Below are positions 26,320 through 34,543 of a DNA stretch of 42,440 bases, in pieces. The DNA lies in the NCBI GenBank assembly GCA_007125435.1, contig SLDF01000316.1, positions 1 to 42,440 on the forward strand, read 5' to 3'. A program made the translations under genes and the position numbers. How positions within the stretch are numbered: position 1 is the stretch's first letter; each line of letters begins with the position of its first letter. The notes beneath the pieces are model-generated. The model was not told where the DNA came from, did not search any database, and was given only the letters and a program-made list of their open reading frames with translations. The stretch is from Saprospiraceae bacterium. GTDB taxonomy: Bacteria > Bacteroidota > Bacteroidia > Chitinophagales > Saprospiraceae.

Positions 26320-27117
26320 ATGACCAGGATGAAAAGCTCATTTGCAATTACGATGTTATTGTCAGCGGTAATACTTATCTCATGCGGCAGTCCTTCCGGC
26401 GAATCGCAAGAGGGTAAGCCTGATATGCACACCAGCCAAATCGCATTGGACTGGGACGGTGTATACACCGGTACCTTACCTTGTGCAGACTGTGAAGGGA
26501 TCATGACAGTCATCAATATCAATAAAGAAGGTACTTACACCAGAGCGACAAAGTATATCGGCAAGTCAAATGCAATCTTTAACGAGCGAGGTCAATTTGA
26601 GTGGGCTGAAGACGGTAATCACATACAGTTGATTGGATCTGACCCTACCACCACTGCCAATCAGTACAAGGTGGTTGAGAATGGATTGATCCAGCTCGAC
26701 ATAGAAGGGCAAACCATCAAAGGCGATAATGCCGACCTGTACCGCCTCGACAAGGTGGATGAGTCTGCTCTAACAAATAAAAGATGGCGATTAGTCACTT
26801 TAAATGACAAAGAAATAGTCATGCAGGCCAAAGCACAAAAAATGCCATATCTGGTCATCGAGAGTGAAGAAGATCGCATCATCGGTTTTGCCGGGTGTAA
26901 TCGCTTTAATGGGGGATATGAACAGACCAATAGTGAAGGCATTCGATTTTCAAAAATAGCATCTACTAAAATGGCATGTGACTACATTTCTCTGGAAGCT
27001 GAGTATCTTCAAACACTAGAAACTGTAGAAACATACAAAATCGATCAGGGTCAATTGACGCTAATGAATACTGAAGGTGATGAAATCCTGGTGTTCTCTG
27101 TAATGTATATGTATTGA
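26320..27117 (+). CDS. lipoprotein with NlpE-like and META domains
   Basis: 265 residues. Lipoprotein signal with lipobox ending ILISC (Cys about 22). Residues about 45-135 are an NlpE N-terminal-like domain (YTGTLPCADCEGIMTVININ, including the CxxC). Residues about 155-262 are a META/HslJ domain (NKRWRLVTLNDKEI, GFAGCNRFNGGYEQ, STKMAC). In enterobacteria NlpE links the outer membrane to copper and envelope stress sensing and HslJ is heat inducible; in Bacteroidota the fusion is of unknown role. It starts 4 bases after the ThiF-rhodanese stop, so the two are probably co-transcribed. Confidence 0.88.
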   Translation: MTRMKSSFAITMLLSAVILISCGSPSGESQEGKPDMHTSQIALDWDGVYTGTLPCADCEGIMTVININKEGTYTRATKYIGKSNAIFNERGQFEWAEDGNHIQLIGSDPTTTANQYKVVENGLIQLDIEGQTIKGDNADLYRLDKVDESALTNKRWRLVTLNDKEIVMQAKAQKMPYLVIESEEDRIIGFAGCNRFNGGYEQTNSEGIRFSKIASTKMACDYISLEAEYLQTLETVETYKIDQGQLTLMNTEGDEILVFSVMYMY

Positions 27118-27339
27118 ATTCTCCCGATAGAGCGAAAAGTAAGCTAGCTAGAGATATAGGCTTAAAGATTCACACTATTTTGAGTCTCACTGTGAATTTC
27201 TAATTCATAATTCATATAAAAAATAAATGGCGAGTCTGTAAACCAAAGTGGTATTAAAAAGTTTGTTATCATTGTACCGTAGATCAACGACAATAACTAG
27301 TGTCATCGAATGAAGCTGTAAAGCTAAAATCCAAAATTT

Positions 27340-28785
27340 ATGACAATGAGCGTTGGTATTGAAGATTTGGCGGTTTACGTTCCCCGCATTTACTTTCCCA
27401 TTAAAGATCTTGCAGAGTTAAGACAAATAGAATACGCTAAGCTTCACCGGGGACTTGGCCTTGAAAAGATGTCATTATGTGATGTAGATGAAAATGTAGC
27501 CACCATGGGTGCAGAGGCTATTTTAGACTTGCTGGCTCGCCAGGACATTGACCCCGCAGAGATCAGTAGAATCTACCTTGGTACAGAAAGCGCCTTAGAC
27601 AGTTCTAAGCCTACATCCACATACATGGTAGAGATGATAGAAATGGTCTATGGTAAGGGAGCATTTAGGCACTGTGATGTTGTAGATCTTACTTTTGCTT
27701 GTATAGGCGCTGTGGATGCACTTGAAAACTGTCTGGACTATATCAGAGCCAATCCCAATGAAAAAGCAATAGTAGTGGCCGCAGATGAAGCACTGTATGA
27801 GCAAAACTCTACCGGAGAATATACGCAGGGCGCCGGGGCAGTTGCCTTACTCGTCAAAAGTCAACCTAGATTAATGAGCTTTGCGACCAAATTCGCGGCG
27901 TCTATGTCTTCTGCATTGGATTTTTACAAGCCATTGCGAAGGCTATCGACTGACCTGATTGAGGACAAATCGCAAGCTCAGAATGATTTAGATACCAGTC
28001 TGGACAAGGCATCGATAAATGTCCATACATCGACACCGGTTTTTGATGGTCAATATTCTAATACATGCTATCAGCAAAGAATAGAAGAGGCATTTAGGCA
28101 TTTTTGTAAAATTAAGGATTGTAATGCAGGTGTTTTACACACATGGGAGCGATTGATCTTTCATCTGCCTTATGCTTCTCATGCCCGTCGAGTCTGCCAA
28201 CCGGTCTTTATCGACGCTTTAATCGCTGAAGGTAGATTGGAGATATTCTGTAAAGAACAAGGTCTGAACATGGAGCTGCTTAGTGAGGACGCTATAGGGT
28301 TTTATAAGCAAATGTCCAAAACACCGGCTTATCAATCATTTGTGCGTAGTAAACTGAGTGATAGCGCTCTGGCATCATCACAGGTTGGTAACCTGTACAC
28401 AGCATCCATATTTATGGCATTGGCTAGTGCATTGCACCACAGTATGGAAGAAGATTTGGAAGGAAAGGCGATCGGTTTCTTTGCCTATGGCAGTGGTTCT
28501 AAGTCAAAGGTCTTTGAGGGGCGACTGGAAGCCGGCTGGCGTCAAGCAGTGGCAGACATTAGGCTGAACGAAAAACTCGATGATCGACAATCCATTAACA
28601 CTGACACTTACCTTGCACTTAGAAAAGGAAAAGTCGATGCGCCTATAGCTCCTGAAAGGAGACGTTTTGTAACAAAAGAAAATAATGCTGACGATTATAT
28701 GCGTCATGCGCACCTATTTGCCACTGTGGAATGTAATGCGGAGCAGAAATCAGACCTTGTCGGCCAGGAAAATGGTAGGTATTGA
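27340..28785 (+). CDS. hydroxymethylglutaryl-CoA synthase family protein
   Basis: 481 residues, thiolase-fold HMG-CoA synthase. The visible catalytic set is Glu83 in LGTESALDSSKPTST, nucleophile Cys121 in DLTFACIGAVDA, and His275 in LIFHLPYASHARR. QGAGAVALLV and FAYGSGSKSKVFEG belong to the conserved core. The enzyme condenses acetyl-CoA with acetoacetyl-CoA to give HMG-CoA for the mevalonate route to isoprenoids. No other mevalonate gene is in the window. The start could be either of two close in-frame ATGs (27340 or 27346); the product begins MSVGIEDLAVYVP in both. It converges with the DUF5777 gene with no gap between stops. Confidence 0.88.
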   Translation: MTMSVGIEDLAVYVPRIYFPIKDLAELRQIEYAKLHRGLGLEKMSLCDVDENVATMGAEAILDLLARQDIDPAEISRIYLGTESALDSSKPTSTYMVEMIEMVYGKGAFRHCDVVDLTFACIGAVDALENCLDYIRANPNEKAIVVAADEALYEQNSTGEYTQGAGAVALLVKSQPRLMSFATKFAASMSSALDFYKPLRRLSTDLIEDKSQAQNDLDTSLDKASINVHTSTPVFDGQYSNTCYQQRIEEAFRHFCKIKDCNAGVLHTWERLIFHLPYASHARRVCQPVFIDALIAEGRLEIFCKEQGLNMELLSEDAIGFYKQMSKTPAYQSFVRSKLSDSALASSQVGNLYTASIFMALASALHHSMEEDLEGKAIGFFAYGSGSKSKVFEGRLEAGWRQAVADIRLNEKLDDRQSINTDTYLALRKGKVDAPIAPERRRFVTKENNADDYMRHAHLFATVECNAEQKSDLVGQENGRY

Positions 28786-29700
28786 TTAATACTTAGGCTT
28801 ATTCCAAAGTGTAAATACACGGGAGATATTGAAGCCAAAGTGTATGCCGCCATCTAGCCAATTGCCGGTAGTTTCAGCGATGAAGCCCTTCTCTATCATG
28901 GATGTGCTATTTGTAAAGTGCAGCTGGAATACGTGTCCTCCGGTCTCTATGTCCAGGCCGACAGACAGAGAGTTTCTGAATCCATCGGCTAGCTGACCAG
29001 GGAATACATAGATGTATTCGGCATTGAAGGCAATTCTCTTTGTAATCTTTTGACGAAATGCTGTACCCAATGCATATACTGTATTGGACTCTGCTCTAGT
29101 TGGTACGAGATTGCGATGAACGACCGTTGGCGATAGTTGTAAAGTGAAGTTCTCTGAAAACTTACGCCCAACAATGGCCTGGAAGGTATAAGCAAACCGA
29201 CCAAAAAATGGATAATCCAGGTCTGCTCTGGGCCACCTCTCTCCGCGTATTGCTGTACTTGCAAAAAGCGCCATAGTAATAGGTATATTCCGGCGGCCAG
29301 TAGATTGTCTTAATATCCGGTATTTTATATACCCATCATAATTTTTCTGGAAACTAGATCGACCAATACCAATTGCCAAATTATCTGTCACACCAAGATC
29401 TAAGCCTAATCTAATGGACGCTCTATCCAGTCCAAAGAGTTCATAAAACCCTGTATTGATAAACCCAAACCTGTGATTGATTTTAAAATCAAGTACCCCG
29501 GCAGCAGTATTTTCAAGAGAATGTAAATTAATGACTCGGTTGGTCTTAAAACTAGCCTCAGTATAATCAATAGTTTCCTCATCATCCTCTAATAAGTCAA
29601 GAAGACTTTCTTCTTGAGCAATTGCTGCATAACAAAAGAGCAAGAGCATGGCAATTAATACAATAGACTTTCTTGAAAATATAAATAATGCTTGAGTCAT
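28786..29700 (-). CDS. DUF5777-type beta-barrel protein
   Basis: 304 residues with a signal peptide (ending AAIAQ) and an acidic stretch (LLDLLEDDEETIDY), then amphipathic strands typical of an outer-membrane barrel (FKINHRFGFINTGFYELFGL, IRLGLDLGVTDNLAIGIGRS, KRIAFNAEYIYVFPGQ, HFGFNISRVF). This matches my memory of the DUF5777 family, which is often found near c-type cytochrome or YceI genes. It starts 23 bases after the mono-haem cytochrome stop and is probably the last gene of the peroxidase operon. Its function is unknown. Confidence 0.8.
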   Translation of the reverse strand: MTQALFIFSRKSIVLIAMLLLFCYAAIAQEESLLDLLEDDEETIDYTEASFKTNRVINLHSLENTAAGVLDFKINHRFGFINTGFYELFGLDRASIRLGLDLGVTDNLAIGIGRSSFQKNYDGYIKYRILRQSTGRRNIPITMALFASTAIRGERWPRADLDYPFFGRFAYTFQAIVGRKFSENFTLQLSPTVVHRNLVPTRAESNTVYALGTAFRQKITKRIAFNAEYIYVFPGQLADGFRNSLSVGLDIETGGHVFQLHFTNSTSMIEKGFIAETTGNWLDGGIHFGFNISRVFTLWNKPKY

Positions 29701-29723
29701 AAGTGTACGGTTATTTTATGGAT

Positions 29724-30104
29724 TTAATTGTTAGGGAACCCCTCATCTATCCAGCCTTCAATTTGGCTTATTGAACATTCGTCAATTTTTGTAGAGTTTT
29801 CTGGCATTGGAGCAAGTCCAGGCTCATGTTTAATAGACCCTAATAAGCTGCCATCATTAATGTAGGGTATTAAATCCTCATAGTTTTGTAAGTTCACATT
29901 GCCAAGGTTTGCAGCAGCCGAGTGGCATACCAGGCAGTTGTTGGCTATTATTGGGCGTATATCTTGCTGGTATGACAAACCCTCAGTACGGCACTCGATA
30001 TTGGCAAAAAGATCTTCTTCATTACCATAATAACAAGATGTGATAATAAGAGAAAGCCCAAGTATATATAGTGTAAAAAATGTGTTTTTTTTATTCATCT
30101 TCAT
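29724..30104 (-). CDS. mono-haem cytochrome c-like lipoprotein
   Basis: About 126 residues from the preferred start at 30104 (MKMNKKNTFF); this places a hydrophobic run directly before the lipobox SLIITSC. An ATG at 30158 would add 18 residues with no signal character. A single haem site, CLVCH, lies in IIANNCLVCHSAAANLG. A likely axial Met is in PGLAPMPENST. The arrangement matches small periplasmic cytochrome domains used as electron donors. It lies between the cytochrome c peroxidase and DUF5777 genes, so electron transfer to or from the peroxidase is a reasonable inference. Confidence 0.82.
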   Translation of the reverse strand: MKMNKKNTFFTLYILGLSLIITSCYYGNEEDLFANIECRTEGLSYQQDIRPIIANNCLVCHSAAANLGNVNLQNYEDLIPYINDGSLLGSIKHEPGLAPMPENSTKIDECSISQIEGWIDEGFPNN

Positions 30105-30221
30105 CTGATAATGGATTCGCTTAAATATACGTAACAAACAGAATTTGGGTTTGGACAAGGGCAGCGGTTTATTTTTTTATAAAGACCACAAGAGCTCGAT
30201 GCAAATAAGACTTAGACCAAT

Positions 30222-31541
30222 CTAATTACATCCCATATCATCTCTGGAAAGCGGATCGTTATTTGGAAAACACAAACCTGACCTTAATTCATTGGGCACG
30301 AAACGCTGAAGGTTTGGATCCCTTAGACCATCCCTTATAAAGGCCAGCAAGTCTTCTTTTTCTTGATTTGTCATACCAAGTGGTCTTAGGTAATAGGATA
30401 ATTGCTCTTCCGGTACTCTATCATTTTCTGCTACGCCATTATTAAAGTAATCAATAACCTCTTCAAGAGTTTCTTTACTGCTGCCATGAAAATAAGGACC
30501 TGAATCTGCCAAATTATAAAGCTGAGGAGCCCTAAACTTAAACATATCTTCTTCCCTTCCAGTAAAACCTCCACGTCCCAAAGTCCTAAGATCATTTACC
30601 GAAGTTTTAAGTGCTCCCCTTTCCCATAAGTCTTTTACACCAAGAGCATGAAATGTATTAGAGCCCAAATTAGGTTGATTATGGCAATCTACACATCCTA
30701 GCTTCCCAAAGAAGAGAAGTGCTCCTTTCTTTTGTTGTTCGGACATGGCATTTTCATTGCCTCTTAGCCATTTCTGAAATGGTGCCTCAGTTGTAGTTAA
30801 GGCACGTATATAGGCAGATAAAGCAAAGCTTGCTGTCAATCGACTGTACCTCTCTTCTTCTGGAACATCAGGAAAGGCAGCATCAAACATTTCTTTGTAA
30901 CCAAACTGTTCAACTAAATGCTTTGAATAATTTATTCTGTGTACTTCCAGCCCATCTATATTTTGCTGCTCAAAGGTTCCTATCCTCAAATTATTAAGCT
31001 CAGTTGCCGGGTCTAATACACCCCACATATCTTCAGTGCCTTCGTTTTCTGCATCAGAACCGAACGATCCATTCCACATGGACACGTTAACAAAAGCAAC
31101 ATTCAGCACACTTAACGGTCTATTGCCCTGTGCATCTACTTCGTCATCTGTATAGGTAGGGTATTTTATTCTCCTTTCACCCTTCTTGCCAAAGCCATAA
31201 CCACCATCTGCAACACCTTGAAAAGTTCCAGGCCTAAACCCCGCTGCGGGAACATGGCAAGTACCGCAGGAAAAAGCATGTAAATGGCTGTGCTGGCTTG
31301 GCTCTACACCAAATGCAGTCTCGAAAAACAAAAACTTTCCAAGCTCTACCTTTTCCTCTGTTAGTGGGTTGGATATAGACTGAGGAATCTTGTCTAATTC
31401 GTTTGACCTTGGAAGAATATACTTTGACCGATCGCCAATTAATTGCTCTAATTCTCTATCAATTGTGAATTCAAGAGCATCAAAAGTACATGCTACTACA
31501 AGCGTCAATCCGCCAATGAGGATTACTATCAGTTTTCTCAT
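30222..31541 (-). CDS. di-haem cytochrome c peroxidase / MauG family lipoprotein
   Basis: 439 residues. Lipoprotein signal (LTLVVAC, Cys18). Two haem-binding motifs: CGTCH at 92-96 in the N-terminal domain and CVDCH at 283-287 in the C-terminal domain. Other family marks are GKFLFFETAFG, RPLSVLNVAFVNVSMWNGSF, ALSAYIRALTTTEAPFQKWL and GPYFHGSSKETLEEVIDYFN. The family reduces hydrogen peroxide in the periplasm using two c haems, though MauG-like members oxidise proteins instead. It is the first gene of a three-gene minus-strand cluster behind a strong consensus promoter. Confidence 0.9.
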   Translation of the reverse strand: MRKLIVILIGGLTLVVACTFDALEFTIDRELEQLIGDRSKYILPRSNELDKIPQSISNPLTEEKVELGKFLFFETAFGVEPSQHSHLHAFSCGTCHVPAAGFRPGTFQGVADGGYGFGKKGERRIKYPTYTDDEVDAQGNRPLSVLNVAFVNVSMWNGSFGSDAENEGTEDMWGVLDPATELNNLRIGTFEQQNIDGLEVHRINYSKHLVEQFGYKEMFDAAFPDVPEEERYSRLTASFALSAYIRALTTTEAPFQKWLRGNENAMSEQQKKGALLFFGKLGCVDCHNQPNLGSNTFHALGVKDLWERGALKTSVNDLRTLGRGGFTGREEDMFKFRAPQLYNLADSGPYFHGSSKETLEEVIDYFNNGVAENDRVPEEQLSYYLRPLGMTNQEKEDLLAFIRDGLRDPNLQRFVPNELRSGLCFPNNDPLSRDDMGCN

Positions 31542-31636
31542 AGTTGGTTACCTTTAAAAAATTAAGTATTGATGTGCAAAGGATTTTGCAATGGTAGGCT
31601 TGGCTAAATAATCAGGGGTTATTGATATACTAAGCA

Positions 31637-31667
31637 CAAATATAACACATTTACACATAAATACAAA
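31637..31667 (-). promoter_or_regulatory. consensus promoter of the cytochrome c peroxidase operon
   Basis: On the minus strand TTTG (31667-31664), exactly 19 bases, then TATATTTG (31644-31637): a full match to the Bacteroidota housekeeping promoter. It predicts a leader of roughly 90 bases before the ATG at 31541. Confidence 0.65.
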
Positions 31668-32002
31668 TCATAATATGTTTATTTTGAATGAAATATTAAG
31701 TTGCCTGTTTCTTTTTCGTATTTTGATTAAACAGGCATGCTTGGGAGTTTTCTTATAAAGACTGAGAGATATCGGCCGTGCTATTTTTTTACACTTCTCA
31801 CCTTGTTAAATTCATCGTCGCAAAAGTACAATTTACGTAGGTGATTTTGTAATCAAAGTGATACTAATTTAACTATATACAGAAGAGCAAGTTTTTCTTT
31901 TTAATGAGGGGATGGCGTTTCTTTATCAATGATTTATATCTCTTTGAATACAATATCTCACTTGTTTACAGGATATATTTCAAAATGTTGTTTTTTCTGA
32001 TC
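31668..32002. other. AT-rich spacer, no gene seen
   Basis: Between the peroxidase promoter and family B copy 4. The only recognisable piece is the flank TTTCAAAATGTTGTTTTTTC near 31979, shared with other family B copies. Confidence 0.5.
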
Positions 32003-32116
32003 AAGCATCAGCGATGCGTAGTGGGTCACGAGCGAATGCGAGTGAGTCCGAAGGACCGAGCGAACAGCGAGCCCCGGAGCGTAGCGACCCATAACGAAGT
32101 GGAGGGTGATGCCCAT
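32003..32116 (+). repeat. Family B structured repeat, copy 4
   Basis: Starts AGCATCAGCGATGCGTAGTG and ends GGAGGGTGATGCCCAT. This is the shortest copy. In place of the CTCGAT/ATCGAG stem it has GTCC-GAA-GGAC at the same relative place, so the hairpin is kept with a different sequence. GGGT and ACCC are both retained. Confidence 0.8.
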
Positions 32117-32638
32117 AGCAAAAAAAATGGTATGCGCCCTGGTCTGCATCTTTAAGCTAAAAGAAATACTAATTCTGCACTTAGTTCAATTCTGCGCCCT
32201 ACCAAAGGCAGATAGACAATATCAGGATTGGTTAACCTCTTTTCTCAGATGGTTTGAGGCTGGGTTATATATACCTTCATAAAAAGGTTAATTCATAAAG
32301 ACGATTTATGTATTTCTTTAAAGCTTTATTTTAATCGGCTGATTTTTAGTTGTTAAGTATTTAATACTATTTTTAATGTGATTGTTTAATGTAGGTGGTG
32401 ATTGATATTTTTTTAAAACTTAATTATATTTCATTGGTGGTTTTATAGATTAATTATTTTATTTGCAGTATCTTTTTATAGCCCAAATATAAATCTGTTA
32501 TCTAATAGAAAATGTAGTTTGCGTTTTATGCAGATAAGTTTTTTTATGGCGCTAATTGTATTTGTGTCCTTAAACGCAAGTTTTGATATGGGCTATTTTT
32601 TTTACTAACTAATTATTGCTAACTATTAAAATACTATT
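32117..32638. other. AT-rich spacer, no gene seen
   Basis: 522 very AT-rich bases upstream of the protease gene. No ORF, tRNA or consensus-spaced promoter could be supported by eye, though the gene's promoter must lie here. Confidence 0.5.
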
Positions 32639-33397
32639 ATGAGAAGATACCTACTTTTAATAACCACGATGTCCATACTCTTGACCAGTTGTGCATCGTT
32701 ATTGACCCCTAAAAACCAAAAGGTTGCCATCGATACGAAACGATCCGAAACCATTTATATAAATGGTAAAAAGGCGAGGGCTAATAATGGCCGTTATGAT
32801 CTAGAAAGAGATATGGAACCTAAGCAAATTACAGTAAAGTCGCCTGATCACCACGACAGAAATATTGTTGTTTTTCAGCACAGAAAATCACCGGTATCAT
32901 TTGTATCGATACTTTTTTTATTTTATCCTTTCATTCTAGATACAGGTCCGAGAGCATTCAATTATGATAAAGAGATAGCTATTCCTTCAAAAAAGTATCC
33001 CAAAGTAGCTAAGGTCTCCGATATGAAGAATCTAACTGTAAACAAAGTTGGAGTTGATATTGAGAGTGGTGATAGAAAATATAGGGTGTTTAAATCATAC
33101 AAAAACTTTTTGAAAAAAGACTCCAAAAAGAAGGCTGAAACTGATGATGATGACAAAGACGTAAAAATTGAAAATTCGATCTTTTCTTTGGCTCTCAATG
33201 ACCTACTGAAGGACTTAGACTTTATTGATACATCAGGTAGGGTATTGAATATAAGTTATCTTGATAATCTCTTTATCGATGCTGACATAATCAAATATAC
33301 ACTGAGTCATGTCAAGCATAAGAAAAGGGAAATTATGGATGTATCCTCTAATTTTGTAAGCAGGTATGGTTTTTGTCGATTTGGTTATTCGGTTTGA
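32639..33397 (+). CDS. N-terminal part of a frameshifted trypsin-like protease lipoprotein
   Basis: 252 codons. Lipoprotein signal (SILLTSC, Cys about 18), then a PEGA-like beta segment (ETIYINGKKARANNGRYDLE), a hydrophobic stretch (FVSILFLFYPFIL) and an acidic linker with KKDSKKKAETDDDDKD. The last residues CRFGYSV appear out of frame. Removing one T from the run at 33370-33374 lets YGF continue into VDLVIRFDILDIY of the next ORF, which completes a beta-rich domain and reaches the protease domain. I read 32639-34196 as one gene of about 518 codons broken by a single-base insertion, either real or a sequencing error. Confidence 0.75.
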   Translation: MRRYLLLITTMSILLTSCASLLTPKNQKVAIDTKRSETIYINGKKARANNGRYDLERDMEPKQITVKSPDHHDRNIVVFQHRKSPVSFVSILFLFYPFILDTGPRAFNYDKEIAIPSKKYPKVAKVSDMKNLTVNKVGVDIESGDRKYRVFKSYKNFLKKDSKKKAETDDDDKDVKIENSIFSLALNDLLKDLDFIDTSGRVLNISYLDNLFIDADIIKYTLSHVKHKKREIMDVSSNFVSRYGFCRFGYSV

Positions 33398-34196
33398 TAT
33401 TTTAGATATCTACAAAGAAAAAATATTGTCCCATGAGATAAAAACGCGATCAGGTCAGTTTCCAATTTTTGATTATGAAGATGTTGACGAAGTTCTTCAA
33501 GAAACCATAAAAGACGCTATAGAGATCGGATTGATCCAATTTCTCAACGATAAGAAAATTACTGAAGCTTTAAAAGACAGGAGCCAGGCCGACAAAGAAA
33601 AAGCGTTTCCCGAAACCGTCCTGTTAAAATCAGATGATTTTGTTTCTGATCTTTCAGAAGCAGTAAACTCCTCATTTACCATTAAGAGTAAAGATAAGAT
33701 GGGTAGCGGTTTTGTGATTAGTAAAGATGGTTATATTATTACGAATTATCATGTCGTGACCGATACCTCCGGATTACATGTCATAGATAATAAGGGCAAC
33801 AAGTATAATGCAACTTTAGTCAGGGCAAGTAAGATTTATGACTTGGCTCTGCTCAAAACTGATGCCGTAGATTTTAAACCGTTTGAAATAAATACATCTG
33901 ATAACTACCCTATAGGTGACGATGTTTATGCTATTGGGACCCCTACAGCAGAGGATTTATCACAAACAGTTTCTCGCGGCATTATATCAGGTATTAGACC
34001 TTTGGCTCATGAGGCCAAGCTGATTCAGACAGATGCCAGTATCAATTATGGCAATAGTGGAGGCGCTATGGTCAACAAAGAAGGTAAAGTTTTAGGTGTC
34101 GTTAATGCCAAATTAAGTGGTTACAGTATTGAAGGGGTCGCATTTGCAATTCCTTCATACGAAATAGCCAATCGTTTGAAAATCCGATTTGAATAG
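33366..34196 (+). CDS. C-terminal part of a frameshifted lipoprotein: S1C trypsin-like serine protease domain
   Basis: 276 codons as an open frame, overlapping the previous one by 32 bases. Residues from about 105 form an S1C (HtrA/DegP-like) protease: MGSGFVISKDGYIITNYHVV with His129, KIYDLALLK with Asp159, and NYGNSGGAMV with Ser231. There is no PDZ domain. The ATG at 33366 is unlikely to be the real start, because the product would lack the export signal found in the upstream frame. If the frameshift is real, the protease would lose its lipid anchor. A strong terminator follows at 34297-34336. Confidence 0.78.
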   Translation: MVFVDLVIRFDILDIYKEKILSHEIKTRSGQFPIFDYEDVDEVLQETIKDAIEIGLIQFLNDKKITEALKDRSQADKEKAFPETVLLKSDDFVSDLSEAVNSSFTIKSKDKMGSGFVISKDGYIITNYHVVTDTSGLHVIDNKGNKYNATLVRASKIYDLALLKTDAVDFKPFEINTSDNYPIGDDVYAIGTPTAEDLSQTVSRGIISGIRPLAHEAKLIQTDASINYGNSGGAMVNKEGKVLGVVNAKLSGYSIEGVAFAIPSYEIANRLKIRFE

Positions 34197-34296
34197 TCTT
34201 GACGATACTGACAGTTTTGATGATAGTCTCTAGTTAATGAGGCTCACCGTTTTGACTATTATATTTGTGGTTATTGAGTAGCGGTGGCAAAAGTTA

Positions 34297-34336
34297 AAAA
34301 GCGTGATTCATTGTAAATTGAATCACGCCTTTTTTA
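34297..34336 (+). terminator. intrinsic terminator after the protease gene
   Basis: AAAAA, then GCGTGATTCA (34301-34310) paired perfectly with TGAATCACGC (34319-34328) across an 8-base loop, then a T-rich tail. The preceding A-run makes it partly bidirectional. Confidence 0.85.
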
Positions 34337-34399
34337 TTGTTACTTTATCACTTTATAAGACATGTCTTCCAATTTATTAATAAGGGTCAATGCTCAAGT

Positions 34400-34502
34400 T
34401 GACATTTGTCATTATTTTCATTTTCCATCCGGTAACAAATGTTACCAATTGTATGCGCAAAGCCACTGTATATTTGCATTGTCAATTGGAAATTTTGACA
34501 AA
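34400..34502 (+). promoter_or_regulatory. promoter and palindromic operators of the persulfide dioxygenase operon
   Basis: TTG at 34449-34451, 17 bases, then TATATTTG at 34469-34476, a Bacteroidota-type promoter about 70 bases before the ATG. Just upstream is GGTAACA-AA-TGTTACC (34431-34446), a perfect 7-bp dyad of the shape bound by Crp/Fnr-family dimers. Further up is TGACA-TT-TGTCA (34400-34411). Overlapping the likely transcript start is TTGTCAA ... TTGACAA (about 34480-34502). The regulator is not identifiable here. Confidence 0.55.
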
Positions 34503-34543
34503 TAATCGATTATACCATTTTATAACAGAAAAAAATATAAACA

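Noticed and set aside
31904..32155. ORF across family B copy 4
   Set aside because: It runs through a repeat, has no domain character and the other copies of the repeat do not preserve the frame.
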